From Nocardia vulneris (lineage in GTDB: Bacteria > Actinomycetota > Actinomycetes > Mycobacteriales > Mycobacteriaceae): DNA of 64,000 nt. Made by a program: the position numbers and the translations under genes. Where the stretch lies: contig NZ_BDCI01000043.1 in assembly GCF_001613425.1 (NCBI RefSeq), forward strand, positions 1-64,000, written 5' to 3'. Below the pieces are notes generated by a model, which saw only the letters and a program-made list of their open reading frames with translations, did not search any database and was not told the origin of the DNA. Below are positions 26,066 to 35,165 of this stretch, piece by piece; position 1 is the stretch's first letter; every line of letters starts with the position of its first letter.

Positions 26066-27015
26066 CCGGCCGACACTAGCTCAGCCGGGTTCGCGCCCTG
26101 CCGGTGGTCGCGCGGGCTGACGCCGAAGTGGCGTTTGAACGCGGCACTGAGGGCGAACGCGCTGCCGTAACCGACCTGACGCGCGATGGACTCGATGGTC
26201 GCGTCGGATTCGGCGAGCAGGTCCGCGGCCAGCGCCAGCCGCCACTCGGTGAGGAAGGACATCGGCGGCTCGCCGACCAGATCGGTGAAGCGCCGGGCCA
26301 GTGCGGCCCTGGACACCCCCACCGCCTCGGCCAGGCCGGCCACCGTCCAGCCGTGCGCCGGATTGTGCTGCAGCAGCCGCAGCGCCTTGCCGACGAGCGG
26401 ATCACTGTAGGCGTGATACCAGGCGGGCGCGTCGTTGCGGGCGAACCAGGCGCGCAGGGCGGCGATCAGCACCATGTCGAGCAGCCGATCGAGTACCGCC
26501 CCCTGCGCGGGTTCGTCTTTGACCGCCTCGTCGACCAGGATGTCGAGCAGCCGGGTGTCGAAATCGCCGCGCTGCAACACAATCACCGGCGGTAGCGCAC
26601 GCAGCAGCCGCTGGCTGGCCGCGCCCGCCGACTCGTAGGTGCCGGTGATCATCATGGTCGCGCCGTCGGCGTCGGTGCCCCACTGCCGCACGCCGAGACT
26701 CAATGTCTCGCACAGTATTTCACCGTCGGCGGTCTTGGTGACGTTGCCAGGGTGGATGTAGATCTGCGGCTCGGTGGCCGGATCGTCGGCGACCGTGTAG
26801 TGATCGGGCCCGCGGAAGATCGCGATATCGCCCTCGCACAGCTGACGAGGCGCGTGCTGGCCCAGCATGATCCAGGCGCCGCCGCGCACCATCGACACCA
26901 CGGTGAGCGGGGCCTCGTCCTGGATGTGCAGGGACCAGGGCGGCGCGAGCATCGAACACATCAAGAACGCGCCTCTGGCACGGGGACCTTCGAGCAGACT
27001 GGCGAGCGCATCCAC
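26062..27015 (-). CDS. AraC-family regulator with N-terminal cupin domain
   Basis: The 317-residue protein combines an N-terminal cupin-like sensor (CEGDIAIFRGPDHYTVADDP) with a C-terminal double helix-turn-helix of AraC type (GWTVAGLAEAVGVSRAALAR, then IARQVGYGSAFALSAAFKRH and FGVSPRDHR). The GTG start is at 27015. It is divergent from the NAD(P)-binding reductase gene across 81 bp containing the palindrome CATGATCATG (27039-27048), and upstream of the thioesterase gene. In this arrangement the reductase gene is the natural target. Confidence 0.9.
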   Translation of the reverse strand: MDALASLLEGPRARGAFLMCSMLAPPWSLHIQDEAPLTVVSMVRGGAWIMLGQHAPRQLCEGDIAIFRGPDHYTVADDPATEPQIYIHPGNVTKTADGEILCETLSLGVRQWGTDADGATMMITGTYESAGAASQRLLRALPPVIVLQRGDFDTRLLDILVDEAVKDEPAQGAVLDRLLDMVLIAALRAWFARNDAPAWYHAYSDPLVGKALRLLQHNPAHGWTVAGLAEAVGVSRAALARRFTDLVGEPPMSFLTEWRLALAADLLAESDATIESIARQVGYGSAFALSAAFKRHFGVSPRDHRQGANPAELVSAG

Positions 27016-27096
27016 GCGATCAACCCTAGACGATTACGCATGATCATGAGCCGTTGAACTATGTTCCGTCTCGCCGCCCGCGGATGTACTGGATCC

Positions 27097-27945
27097 ATGA
27101 CATACAGCACCGATTCCCGGCCTCCCATCCTCGTCACCGGCGGCACCGGAAAGACCGGCAGCCGGGTCGCCGCGCGACTCACCGCGGCGGGGCACCCGGT
27201 CCGGGTCGGCTCCCGCACCGCCGGCATTCCGTTCAGCTGGGCCGAGCGCGGCACCTGGCCCGCGGCGTTGACCGGAGTGCACGCCGCCTACGTCGCCTTC
27301 CAGCCGGACCTCGCGGTACCGGGCGCGCCCGAGACGCTGCGGGCGTTCGCCGCGGTGGCGAAGCGGTGCGGCGTGCGCCGGCTGGTGTTGCTGTCCGGTC
27401 GCGGCGAGCCGGAGGCGCTGGAGTGCGAGGAGATCGTGCAGCAGTCCGGCCTCGAGTGGACCGTGCTGCGCTGTAGTTTCTTCGCCCAGAATTTCAGCGA
27501 GGGCGCGTTCACCGAATACATCCTGGCGGGCGAGGTCGCGCTGCCCAACGGCGAGGTGCCGGAGCCGTTCGTGCACGCCGACGATATCGCCGAGGTCGCC
27601 ACCGTGGCGCTCACCGCGGACGGGCACGCCGGTGCGGTCTACGAGCTGACCGGGCCGCGCGCCCTGTCCTTCACCGCGGCGGTCGCACAGATCGCCGAGG
27701 TGACCGGGCGCGAGATCGCCTTCGTTCCGGTGACGCGCACGGAATTCGTTGCGGCGCTGACCGATTACCAGGTGCCCGCGGATGTGGTGAGCCTGCTCGA
27801 CTACCTGTTCGGCACGGTGCTGGACGGGCGCAACTCGGCCACCACCGACGGTGTGCGGCGGGCGCTGGGCCGCGAACCCAAGGACTTCGCCGACTACGCG
27901 AAGGAGGCAGCCGCGACGGGCGTATGGGATATCCAGCCGAATTGA
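27097..27945 (+). CDS. NmrA-like NAD(P)-binding reductase
   Basis: The 282-residue protein begins with a Rossmann motif (ILVTGGTGKTGSRVAARL, GxxGxxG) and follows the atypical SDR/NmrA pattern (VRRLVLLSGRG, WTVLRCSFFAQNFSEG, PFVHADDIAEVA). Such proteins act as quinone or ketone reductases or redox sensors binding NADP. I chose the ATG at 27097 (MTYSTDSRPP); an in-frame ATG at 27061 lies in the probable promoter. Divergent AraC control is likely. Confidence 0.85.
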   Translation: MTYSTDSRPPILVTGGTGKTGSRVAARLTAAGHPVRVGSRTAGIPFSWAERGTWPAALTGVHAAYVAFQPDLAVPGAPETLRAFAAVAKRCGVRRLVLLSGRGEPEALECEEIVQQSGLEWTVLRCSFFAQNFSEGAFTEYILAGEVALPNGEVPEPFVHADDIAEVATVALTADGHAGAVYELTGPRALSFTAAVAQIAEVTGREIAFVPVTRTEFVAALTDYQVPADVVSLLDYLFGTVLDGRNSATTDGVRRALGREPKDFADYAKEAAATGVWDIQPN

Positions 27946-28043
27946 AGCGGTGCCGGGCGCGGTGCGCGGGAGACCGCGCCCGGCATCGATGCGAGCCACG
28001 AGCGAAGATCATCGGTACCGTCGAAGGGGTGTTCAGTCCGACG

Positions 28044-29237
28044 ATGGATCGCACGCTCCGCCTCGCTCGCGTCGCCGTGTTCACGGTGTTCGGGCTGAAC
28101 GGATTCCTGCTCGCCATGTGGGTGGTGCACATTCCGGCGATCACGGACCGGACCGGTGTCGCGAAATCCACGCTCGGCATGTTCATCCTGTTGATGGCGG
28201 GCTCGGGCATCGTCGGCATGCGGATCGCCGGTCCGCTGGCGGATCGATTCGGCAGCCGGACGCTGGTGGGCACCGCCGCGGTGATCGCCTCGGTGGCGGC
28301 GCTCGGCCCCGGGTCGGCCACCGGCCCGGTGCCGTTGGCGATCGCCCTGTGCTGCTTCGGTTTCGGCAACGGCGCGCTGGACGTCTCGATGAACACCCAA
28401 GCGGTGCACGTGGAACGGGCCTACGGGCGGCCGATCATGTCGGCCTTCCACGCGCTGTTCTCCGGCGGCGGGCTGTTGGGTTCGCTGCTCGGCGCGGCGA
28501 CCTTGCGCGCGGGCTGGGATCTGCGAATGACGTTGGCACTGGCCGCGACCGGCTGTGTCCTGTTGACGGCGGCGCTCGTACCGCGCCTGCTCCGGGACAG
28601 CGAAACCGTGCCACGGACCGTCACTCCGGGTGCAGGCGAAGGGGTAACCGCCGACCTGACATCCGGGCGGGCACATCGGCGAAAGGTGCTGGCGCTGGCC
28701 GCGATCGCCTTCGCGGTGCTGCTCGCGGAGGGCGTCGCCGGTGATTGGAGCACGCTGCAGATGCGTGAGCACCTCGGCGTCGACCAGGCCACGGCCGCCC
28801 TGGCGTTCGGCGCGTTCTCGGTCACCATGACCGGCGGCAGACTGGCCGCCGACCGGGTGAGCGGGGCGTTCGGCCGGGTGGCGGTGGTCCGCTACGGCAC
28901 CTTGCTCGCCGCACTCGGCCTCACCGTCATCATGGTGTCGCCGTGGGTGCCGCTGTCGTTGCTCGGCTGGGCCATGGCAGGTCTCGGCCTGTCCGGCACC
29001 GTACCGCAGATCTTCACCGCCGCAGGCAATCTCGGCTCCGCGACGGCGGCCACCGATATGGCACGGGTCTTCAGCCTGGGCTATCTGGGTTTGCTCGCGG
29101 GCCCCGCGGTCATCGGCTGGCTCAGCGCGGTCATTCCGCTGACCGCCACCTTCCTGGTCCCGCTGCTGGCCATGGTGGTGTGCTGCGCCTACGCGGGGGC
29201 CGTGGCGGCGCCCCAGCCGGCGAGCGAAAAACACTGA
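28044..29237 (+). CDS. Major facilitator superfamily transporter
   Basis: The 397-residue protein has twelve hydrophobic helices in two halves with a charged loop between (PRLLRDSETVPRT...RAHRRKVLAL). The motif GMRIAGPLADRFGSRTLVGT after helix 2 is a standard MFS motif A. The family resemblance is to the FucP/YbjJ-type drug or sugar carriers. The ATG at 28044 was used; a GTG at 28029 is possible. Substrate and direction are unknown. Confidence 0.82.
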   Translation: MDRTLRLARVAVFTVFGLNGFLLAMWVVHIPAITDRTGVAKSTLGMFILLMAGSGIVGMRIAGPLADRFGSRTLVGTAAVIASVAALGPGSATGPVPLAIALCCFGFGNGALDVSMNTQAVHVERAYGRPIMSAFHALFSGGGLLGSLLGAATLRAGWDLRMTLALAATGCVLLTAALVPRLLRDSETVPRTVTPGAGEGVTADLTSGRAHRRKVLALAAIAFAVLLAEGVAGDWSTLQMREHLGVDQATAALAFGAFSVTMTGGRLAADRVSGAFGRVAVVRYGTLLAALGLTVIMVSPWVPLSLLGWAMAGLGLSGTVPQIFTAAGNLGSATAATDMARVFSLGYLGLLAGPAVIGWLSAVIPLTATFLVPLLAMVVCCAYAGAVAAPQPASEKH

Positions 29238-29267
29238 CGCACAGCGAATTCCGCCCGCCGACCGGGA

Positions 29268-30050
29268 CTACTTGGGTGCCACCAGGCAGAGCGTCATCGG
29301 ATCCGGTTTCGGATACACGATGGTGCTGTCCTCGGTGTATTTCGGGCCGCACGCGGACTTGTCCGCGCTGCCCCGCACGATGCGGCCGATCTTGTAGTCG
29401 GCGGCGGAGCTACAGGCGACCTTGGTGCTCGCCGCCAGCGTGCCGCTCTTGATGCAGTCGCCTTCCTTCACATTGAGTCGCAGGCACAGCGTGTAACCGT
29501 TGCGACCGGTCTCGTAGTAGCTGGCGTAGTCCTGGTTCTCGCAGTTCTTGTTCGATCCGTCGATCCGCTGTGCCACCACGTAATTGGCCTCGGGATCGGA
29601 GCACTCCTTGATCGCGAACTCGGCCTTGTAGGTGGTGCCGGACAGTTTCGCGCACTCGCCTACCGCGACCTTCTTACCGTCCGGTCGTCCGACGGTGGCG
29701 ATGAGCGCGACCACGGCGATCACGCCGAGGATGACGACGGTGATGATGATCGCCTTGGCCTTGCCGCCCGAACGCCGCGGCGGCCCCGGCGGCGGGAAAG
29801 CGCCGGGCGGGAACCCGGGCGGCCCGCCGTGCGGCGGAAAGCCCTGTGGTGGAACGCCTTGCGGTGGTGGGAAGCCCTGCTGTGGCATGCCCGGCTGCGA
29901 CGGATATCCGGTGCCGGGCGGCGGATAGCCCGCCCCGTAACCCGGTTGTGCCGGCTGACCCGGATACCCCTGCGCCTGCGGGTAGCTCGGCTGGGCGTAG
30001 CCCTGGCCGCCGGGTTGCCCCGGATATGGATAGTTCGGTGGTGTGGTCAT
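29268..30050 (-). CDS. Pro/Gly/Tyr-rich membrane-anchored protein with extracellular Cys domain
   Basis: The 260-residue protein starts with about 95 residues of Pro/Gly/Gln/Tyr repeats (PGQPGGQGYAQPSYPQ and variants), then a single membrane helix (AIIITVVILGVIAVVALIAT, near 100-120) and an outer domain with several cysteines (VGECAKLSG, IKECSDPE, CENQD, TLCLRL, GDCIKS). This layout, and the motif VAVGECAKLSG, resemble mycobacterial LppU/Rv2507-type proteins of unknown role. The start has GGAGGGG upstream. The cytosolic repeat region probably mediates protein interactions at the membrane. Confidence 0.82.
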   Translation of the reverse strand: MTTPPNYPYPGQPGGQGYAQPSYPQAQGYPGQPAQPGYGAGYPPPGTGYPSQPGMPQQGFPPPQGVPPQGFPPHGGPPGFPPGAFPPPGPPRRSGGKAKAIIITVVILGVIAVVALIATVGRPDGKKVAVGECAKLSGTTYKAEFAIKECSDPEANYVVAQRIDGSNKNCENQDYASYYETGRNGYTLCLRLNVKEGDCIKSGTLAASTKVACSSAADYKIGRIVRGSADKSACGPKYTEDSTIVYPKPDPMTLCLVAPK

Positions 30051-30162
30051 GTTCCCCTCCCCAGGGTTTACGCGATCTCGGCCGCACGCGGCGGCCGAAC
30101 GAACTCACAGAATCTAGCCGATGGATTCGCCGGCCGTGCGCTGGGTGATTGCCGTTACGTCC

Positions 30163-31325
30163 TCAGAGGTACAGGCCGGGGTTGACCGGATCCGCGGGCA
30201 CCGACTGGATCTTGGTGTCCCCGTCGCGCAACGCGACCAGTTCCGCCAACGTCGCGCCGTCCGGACCGGCAGCCTCGCCCGGGGTTTCCGGACGCCGTTC
30301 CCGGGCCAGCCAGGCCGCCGATTCGGCGGGCGAGAGCCGCCCGACTTCGAGCTGCGCCAGGCAGCGACCGGGACGGGTCACCGCCGGGTGCAGCCGGGTC
30401 AGATCCTCGTTGGTGGTGATCGCCACGAGCACGTCCCGGCCTTGGCCGAGCATGCCGTCGGTCAGGTTGAGCAGGCGCGAAAGCCCCTGCCCCGCAGTTT
30501 CTCTGGCCTCGCCGCGGATCAGTTCGTCACAGTCCTCGAGCACCAGCATGCGCCAGCGCTTGGTGTCCTCGTCGCCGTCGATGCCCGCCGCGACATCCAT
30601 CAGATAGCCGGGCTTGGCGAACATCACCTCGGGGTCGAGCACGCAGTCGAACTGGCACCACGGCCCCAGGCGCGTGCGAGCGCACGCAGCGCGGTGGTCT
30701 TCCCGGTGCCCGGCGGCCCGTGCAGCAGCACGAGCCGGCCGCGCACGTCCGCGGCAGTCAACGCCATCAGCCGGTCCAGCGCGCCCGCCACGTCGGCGGC
30801 GTAGTTGCCACGGATTTCCGGCCAGGTCGGCGCGGTGATGGTGCGGCCGCGCCGCTGCGGGCCGTGGCTGTGCATGTGCCAGAAGCCCATCTCGATGGTC
30901 TCGCCGACCTCCGGCTGCGCGGCCGCGTCGCGGATCGCCTCGGCGAGCACCGTCGTCGCGAGTTCGTCGGTGACCGCGGTGACCTCGACCATCGCCGAGC
31001 CACCCGACCACCGGACCGCGCGCAGCGACCACCCCGCCCCGACCACCAGCGCGGCGCCGCTGTCGTCGTCCTGGGTCGAGCGCACCACCCGGCCGTGCTC
31101 CGGCCGCAGCAGCGCGTCGGGCTTGATCCGCTCGAGATGCGCGGTGCGCGCGCACGGCTGATCACCACGCAGGAAGGGACTCACCGCGAGCGCATCTATC
31201 GCGTCGCGCGTGGAATAGGCGGAGTCGACGGCGACAGTCCACGGCAGCCGCTCGGCGAGATCGGCCGAGGGCTCACTCGGGTCGATCAACCGAAGGGGCT
31301 CGTTACGTGCGGACACTCCGAGCAT
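30163..31325 (-). pseudogene. DUF5925/AAA-type ATPase gene with a one-base frameshift
   Basis: An N-terminal part (31325 down to ~30665) holds the DUF5925-like region and Walker A (LLHGPPGTGKTTALRALARA). The C-terminal part (~30665 to 30163) continues in another frame with DCVLDPEVMFAKPGYLMDV, Walker B-like LVLEDCDEL and sensor regions (ITTNEDLTRLHPAV). The junction is a GC homopolymer around 30661-30670: adding one base restores AWG-PWCQFDC, the expected continuation. The uninterrupted protein would be about 387 residues. It is either a recent inactivation or a sequencing error. Upstream lies the pnt terminator. Confidence 0.85.
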
Positions 31326-31366
31326 GATCAGGCCTGCGGACCGGGCTTGTCCACTGGTTTAACGCC

Positions 31367-31398
31367 GAACGGCCTCCCGCGTGCGCGGGAGGCCGTTC
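31367..31398 (-). terminator. Strong hairpin terminator downstream of pntB
   Basis: GAACGGCCTCCCGC (31367-31380), loop GTGC, GCGGGAGGCCGTTC (31385-31398): a perfect 14-bp stem 12 bp past the pntB stop. No long T-run follows, as is usual in actinobacteria. Confidence 0.85.
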
Positions 31399-31410
31399 GA
31401 ATCCGAATCC

Positions 31411-32844
31411 CTACAGCGCCTTCAGTTCCTCGGTGACCGCACCGACGGACTTCTTGGCGTCGCCGAACAGCATCGAGGTGTGATCGGCATAGAACAGCGG
31501 GTTGTCGATGCCCGCGAAGCCGGAGTTCATCGAGCGCTTGAGCACGATGACGCTCTTGGCCTGGTCGACGTTGAGGACGGGCATGCCGTAGATCGGGCTG
31601 CTGGCATCCTCGCGCGCCGCGGGGTTGGTGACGTCGTTGGCGCCGATCACCAGGGCGACATCGGTGCGGCCGAATTCGCCGTTGATGTCGTCCATTTCCT
31701 TGAGCGCGTCATAGGAGACCTCGGCCTCGGCCAGCAGCACGTTCATGTGACCGGGCATGCGGCCCGCGACCGGGTGGATGGCGTATTTGACCTCGACGCC
31801 CTTGGCTTCGAGCAGCGCCGCCATCTCCTTGACCGCGTGCTGGGCCTGGGCGACGGCCATGCCGTAGCCGGGCACCACGATCACCTGGTTGGCGTAGGCC
31901 ATCTGAATCGCGGCGTCCGCGGCGGAGGTGGCCTTGGCCTGCTTGTTCTCCCCATCGCCGCCGGCGCCGGGAGCCGTTCCGCCACCGCCGAATCCGCCCG
32001 CGACGATCGCCGGAATGGACCGGTTCATCGCCTTGGCCATCAGGTTGGTGAGGATGGTGCCGGACGCGCCGACGATCATGCCCGCGACGATCATCGCGGT
32101 GTTGTTCAGCGCCAGACCCGCTGCGGCGGCCGACAATCCGGTCAGCGCGTTGAGCAGCGAGATGACCACCGGCATATCCGCGCCGCCGATCGGCAGCACC
32201 ACGGCGAGGCCGAGCACACCGGCCAGCACCAGGACCGCGATCATCCACAGTTGGGACACACCGTCATTGGTGGCGCCGACGCCGATCACCACGGCGGCCG
32301 CGATCGCGCCCAGGAGCAGCAGCAGATTCAACGGCTGCTGCAGCTTGCCGAGACCGATCGGACGGCCGGGCAGGATCTCCTGGAGTTTGCCGAACGCGAT
32401 CAGCGAGCCCCAGAACGAGACCGAGCCGATGATCGCCGCGAACAGCGAACCGATGACGATGTGCACCGTGGGCTCTTCGTCGAAGTGCGAAAAGCCTTGG
32501 CTGTTGATGAATTCCGACCACGCGATGAGCGCGACCGTGCCACCGCCGACGCCGTTGAACGCGGCGACCAGCTGCGGCATGGCGGTCATCTTGGTGAACT
32601 GCGCGGGCGGCACGCCGAGCGCGATGCCGACCACCAGTCCGGCGATGATCAGGATCCAATTGCTGGTGTGGCGCACCGAGATCAGGGTCGCGACCACGGC
32701 GATGAACATGCCGACGGCGGCGATCAGGTTGCCGCGCACCGCGGTCTTCGGACCGGTCAGGCCCATCAGACCGTAGATGAACATGCCGAACGCGATGATG
32801 TAGAGACCGTTGACCAGGTAGGTCACGTTGTCGAAGGTATGCAT
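31411..32844 (-). CDS. pntB: NAD(P) transhydrogenase subunit beta
   Basis: The 477-residue protein has eight to nine N-terminal membrane helices (LVNGLYIIAFGMFIYGLMGL onward) and a C-terminal NADP-binding dIII domain (VIVVPGYGMAVAQAQHAV, AIHPVAGRMPGHMNVLLAEA, VALVIGANDVTNPAARED, VIVLKRSMNSGFAGIDNPLF). With the two PntA subunits it uses the proton gradient to drive NADPH formation from NADH. Its start overlaps the PntAb stop by 1 bp (TGATG). The sequence is very well conserved. Confidence 0.95.
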   Translation of the reverse strand: MHTFDNVTYLVNGLYIIAFGMFIYGLMGLTGPKTAVRGNLIAAVGMFIAVVATLISVRHTSNWILIIAGLVVGIALGVPPAQFTKMTAMPQLVAAFNGVGGGTVALIAWSEFINSQGFSHFDEEPTVHIVIGSLFAAIIGSVSFWGSLIAFGKLQEILPGRPIGLGKLQQPLNLLLLLGAIAAAVVIGVGATNDGVSQLWMIAVLVLAGVLGLAVVLPIGGADMPVVISLLNALTGLSAAAAGLALNNTAMIVAGMIVGASGTILTNLMAKAMNRSIPAIVAGGFGGGGTAPGAGGDGENKQAKATSAADAAIQMAYANQVIVVPGYGMAVAQAQHAVKEMAALLEAKGVEVKYAIHPVAGRMPGHMNVLLAEAEVSYDALKEMDDINGEFGRTDVALVIGANDVTNPAAREDASSPIYGMPVLNVDQAKSVIVLKRSMNSGFAGIDNPLFYADHTSMLFGDAKKSVGAVTEELKAL

Positions 32845-33161
32845 CACTTCTCCGCCTTCGCCGGCGCTGCCGCCTTCTTGCCCTTGAACATGCCCAGCAT
32901 CCGGTCGGTCACCACGAAACCACCGATGACATTGAGGGTTCCGAAGACGACGGCGACGAACAGGATGATCTGGGTCAGGATCGAGGGGTCCTGCACGTTG
33001 CCCAGGGTGACCAGCGCGCCGAGCACGACGATGCCGTGAATGGCGTTGGTACCGGACATGAGGGGGGTGTGCAGGGTGTTGGGGACCTTCGAGATGACGG
33101 CGAACCCGACGAACCCGGAGAGCACCAGGATCGCGATGTTCGCGAGCAGTTCGGTGTACAT
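32844..33161 (-). CDS. pntAb: NAD(P) transhydrogenase subunit alpha part 2
   Basis: This 105-residue protein is the separate membrane portion of PntA: three hydrophobic helices (LLANIAILVLSGFVGFAVIS, GIVVLGALVTLGN, IILFVAVVFGTLNVIGGFVV) and the conserved PLMSGTNAIHGIVVLG. In actinobacteria PntA is split into soluble PntAa and membrane PntAb, as here. The ATG at 33161 overlaps the pntAa stop by one base, and a Lys/Ala tail ends the protein. Confidence 0.95.
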   Translation of the reverse strand: MYTELLANIAILVLSGFVGFAVISKVPNTLHTPLMSGTNAIHGIVVLGALVTLGNVQDPSILTQIILFVAVVFGTLNVIGGFVVTDRMLGMFKGKKAAAPAKAEK

Positions 33162-34279
33162 CAGGCTTCCCTCTCCCGGGTGACGCAGGAATCGGCGAGC
33201 ACCTGATCCTCGAAGTCGGGTGCCACCGCACCGTCCTTCAGCATCAGTTCCAGCAGTGCCGCAATGTTTTTCGAGTACAGCTCCGAGGCGTGCTCGGGCA
33301 TCGTCGCGGGCAGGTTCAGCGGCGAGGCGATAGTGACCTGGTGCTTGACCACGGTCTCGCCCGGCTCGGTGAGCTCACAGTTGCCGCCGGTCTCCCCGGC
33401 CAGGTCGATGATCACGCTGCCCGGCTTCATGCCCTCGACCGCGGCCGCGGTCACCAGACGCGGTGCGGGACGGCCGGGTACGAGCGCGGTGGTGATCACC
33501 ACGTCGAAACCCTTGATCGCGTCCTCCAAAGCCTGCTGCTGCTTTGCCTTCTCCTCGTCGGTGAGTTCGCGGGCGTAGCCGCCCTCACCGGCCGCGTCGA
33601 TGCCGAGATCGAGCCACTGCGCACCGACCGAGCGCACCTGATCGGCGACCTCGGGCCGCACGTCGTAGCCGGTGGTGCGGCCGCCGAGGCGCTTGGCGGT
33701 GGCCAGCGCCTGCAGGCCCGCGACACCCACGCCGAGCACCAGCACCGTCGCGGGCTTCACCGTGCCCGCCGCGGTGGTGAGCATCGGGAAGAAGCGCGTC
33801 GACTCCGACGCCGCGAGCAGCACGGCCTTGTATCCCGCGACATTGGCCTGCGAGGACAGCGCGTCCATCACCTGCGCCCGCGAGATCCGCGGAATCGCCT
33901 CGACCGCGAACGCCTGCACGCCACCGGCTTTCAGCTTGCCGATCTGGTTGTCCGCGTTGCGCGGGGCCAGGAAGCCGATCAGGGTCTGCCCGTCCGACAG
34001 CTTCGCCACCTCGGCGTCACTGGGCGGGGCGACCTTCACGACCACCTCGGCCGACCAGGGGTCGCCGATGGTCGCGCCGGCGTCTTCGTAGGCGCTGTCG
34101 GGAATGAGCGCGCCGAGACCGGCACCGGACTCGACCACCACCTGCACCCCCTGCTTCAGCAGGGTCGGAATGATCTTCGGCACCAATGCGACACGTCGTT
34201 CGCCCGCGTTGGACTCGCGAACGACTCCGACACGCGCGCCGCGTGGCGACTGATCGCCTACGCTCTGCGTTGTCTCCAC
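33161..34279 (-). CDS. pntAa: NAD(P) transhydrogenase subunit alpha part 1
   Basis: The 372-residue protein is the NAD(H)-binding dI subunit, related to alanine dehydrogenase: VGVVRESNAGERRVALVPK at the N-terminus, ESGAG, LVLGVGVAGLQALATAKRLG (Rossmann motif), GYDVRPEVADQV and VIIDLAGETGGNCELTEPGE. I placed the start at the GTG at 34279, which has AAGGA 9 bp upstream, instead of the TTG at 34315. It is the first gene of the pntAa-pntAb-pntB operon. Confidence 0.93.
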   Translation of the reverse strand: METTQSVGDQSPRGARVGVVRESNAGERRVALVPKIIPTLLKQGVQVVVESGAGLGALIPDSAYEDAGATIGDPWSAEVVVKVAPPSDAEVAKLSDGQTLIGFLAPRNADNQIGKLKAGGVQAFAVEAIPRISRAQVMDALSSQANVAGYKAVLLAASESTRFFPMLTTAAGTVKPATVLVLGVGVAGLQALATAKRLGGRTTGYDVRPEVADQVRSVGAQWLDLGIDAAGEGGYARELTDEEKAKQQQALEDAIKGFDVVITTALVPGRPAPRLVTAAAVEGMKPGSVIIDLAGETGGNCELTEPGETVVKHQVTIASPLNLPATMPEHASELYSKNIAALLELMLKDGAVAPDFEDQVLADSCVTREREA

Positions 34280-34676
34280 TATGTCAGTTCCTTCTTGTGC
34301 TGAGCTTGCAGGCAACAGATGGACGGCCGGACGATGTTACTTCAGAGTAAGGTCGCCCAAATCCTCGCAACTGTACCCGGCGTGTTGTGCGGACCGCTGA
34401 GACGCCCGTCACACGATCGCGCCGGATTCCACCGATATGCCGGGTTCTCGAGGTCATCGGGGTCACCTCCTGCGCGGTGGTTGTTCGGACGAGCGCCGGT
34501 TCTGATGGTGGTCGCCGCGGCTGCCCGCGACAAGACCGAACGTGCAGGTCTATTACTTACTCGAAGGTTCGGCACCAGGTCAGGCGGGGGACGCCGGGCC
34601 TGGGAAGTGACGTGCATCATGATCGATTCTCACGCCGGGGTGTTCCGGGCCGCTCGTACGCCGTAAGGTCCAGCCT
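34280..34676. other. 397-bp divergent intergenic region upstream of pnt
   Basis: No gene was recognised. The region contains a perfect inverted repeat TTACT-TCAG-AGTAA at 34337-34350, 58 bp before the pntAa start, that may be a regulator site, and must hold promoters for pnt and for the HIT operon. Confidence 0.4.
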
Positions 34677-35165
34677 GTGACCGACTGCGTCTTCTGCCGC
34701 ATCGTGGCCGGCGTTGCCCCCGCAACAAAGGTGTACGAGGACGACTCGCTCTGCGCCTTTCTCGACATCCGTCCCATCGCCCGCGGCCACACGCTGGTGA
34801 TCCCCAAGCAGCACGCCACCGAACTGGAGGATCTGGACGCCGAACTCGGCGCCTACGTCTTCCGGGCCGGACATCGGCTCGCGCTCGCGGTCCGGCGCAG
34901 CCCGCTCGCCGCCGATGGCGCGAACCTGGTGCTCAACGACGGCACCGCCGCGTTTCAGACCGTTCCGCACGTCCATCTGCACGTGATCCCGCGCAGCCAC
35001 GGCGACAAGCTGCGCTTCGCCGCCGGCTTCCTGCTGCGTCGGCCGCACGATCCGCAATCGACCGCGGCCGCCATCCAGGCCGGCATCGCGGCGCTGGAAA
35101 AAGACGAAGCATCGAGTCGGGAGCGGCCGGGCGCGGACCGGCCGGAAGAAGGAGCACAGGAATGA
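34677..35165 (+). CDS. HIT-family nucleotide hydrolase/transferase
   Basis: The 162-residue protein has the histidine-triad signature HVHLHVIP (near residue 101) and an N-terminal CVFCRIVAGVAPATKVYEDD zinc/Cys pair. HIT proteins cleave nucleoside phosphoramidates such as AMP-lysine. A Lys/Glu-rich tail extends beyond the standard fold. The GTG start is at 34677. Its stop overlaps the next gene by 4 bp, so it begins a three-gene operon. Confidence 0.9.
   Translation: MTDCVFCRIVAGVAPATKVYEDDSLCAFLDIRPIARGHTLVIPKQHATELEDLDAELGAYVFRAGHRLALAVRRSPLAADGANLVLNDGTAAFQTVPHVHLHVIPRSHGDKLRFAAGFLLRRPHDPQSTAAAIQAGIAALEKDEASSRERPGADRPEEGAQE

Noticed and set aside
34319..34666. Plus-strand frame in the pnt upstream region as a small gene
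   Set aside because: Residues are Arg/Gly-rich without a fold pattern, no ribosome site, and the frame ends just before the HIT gene.
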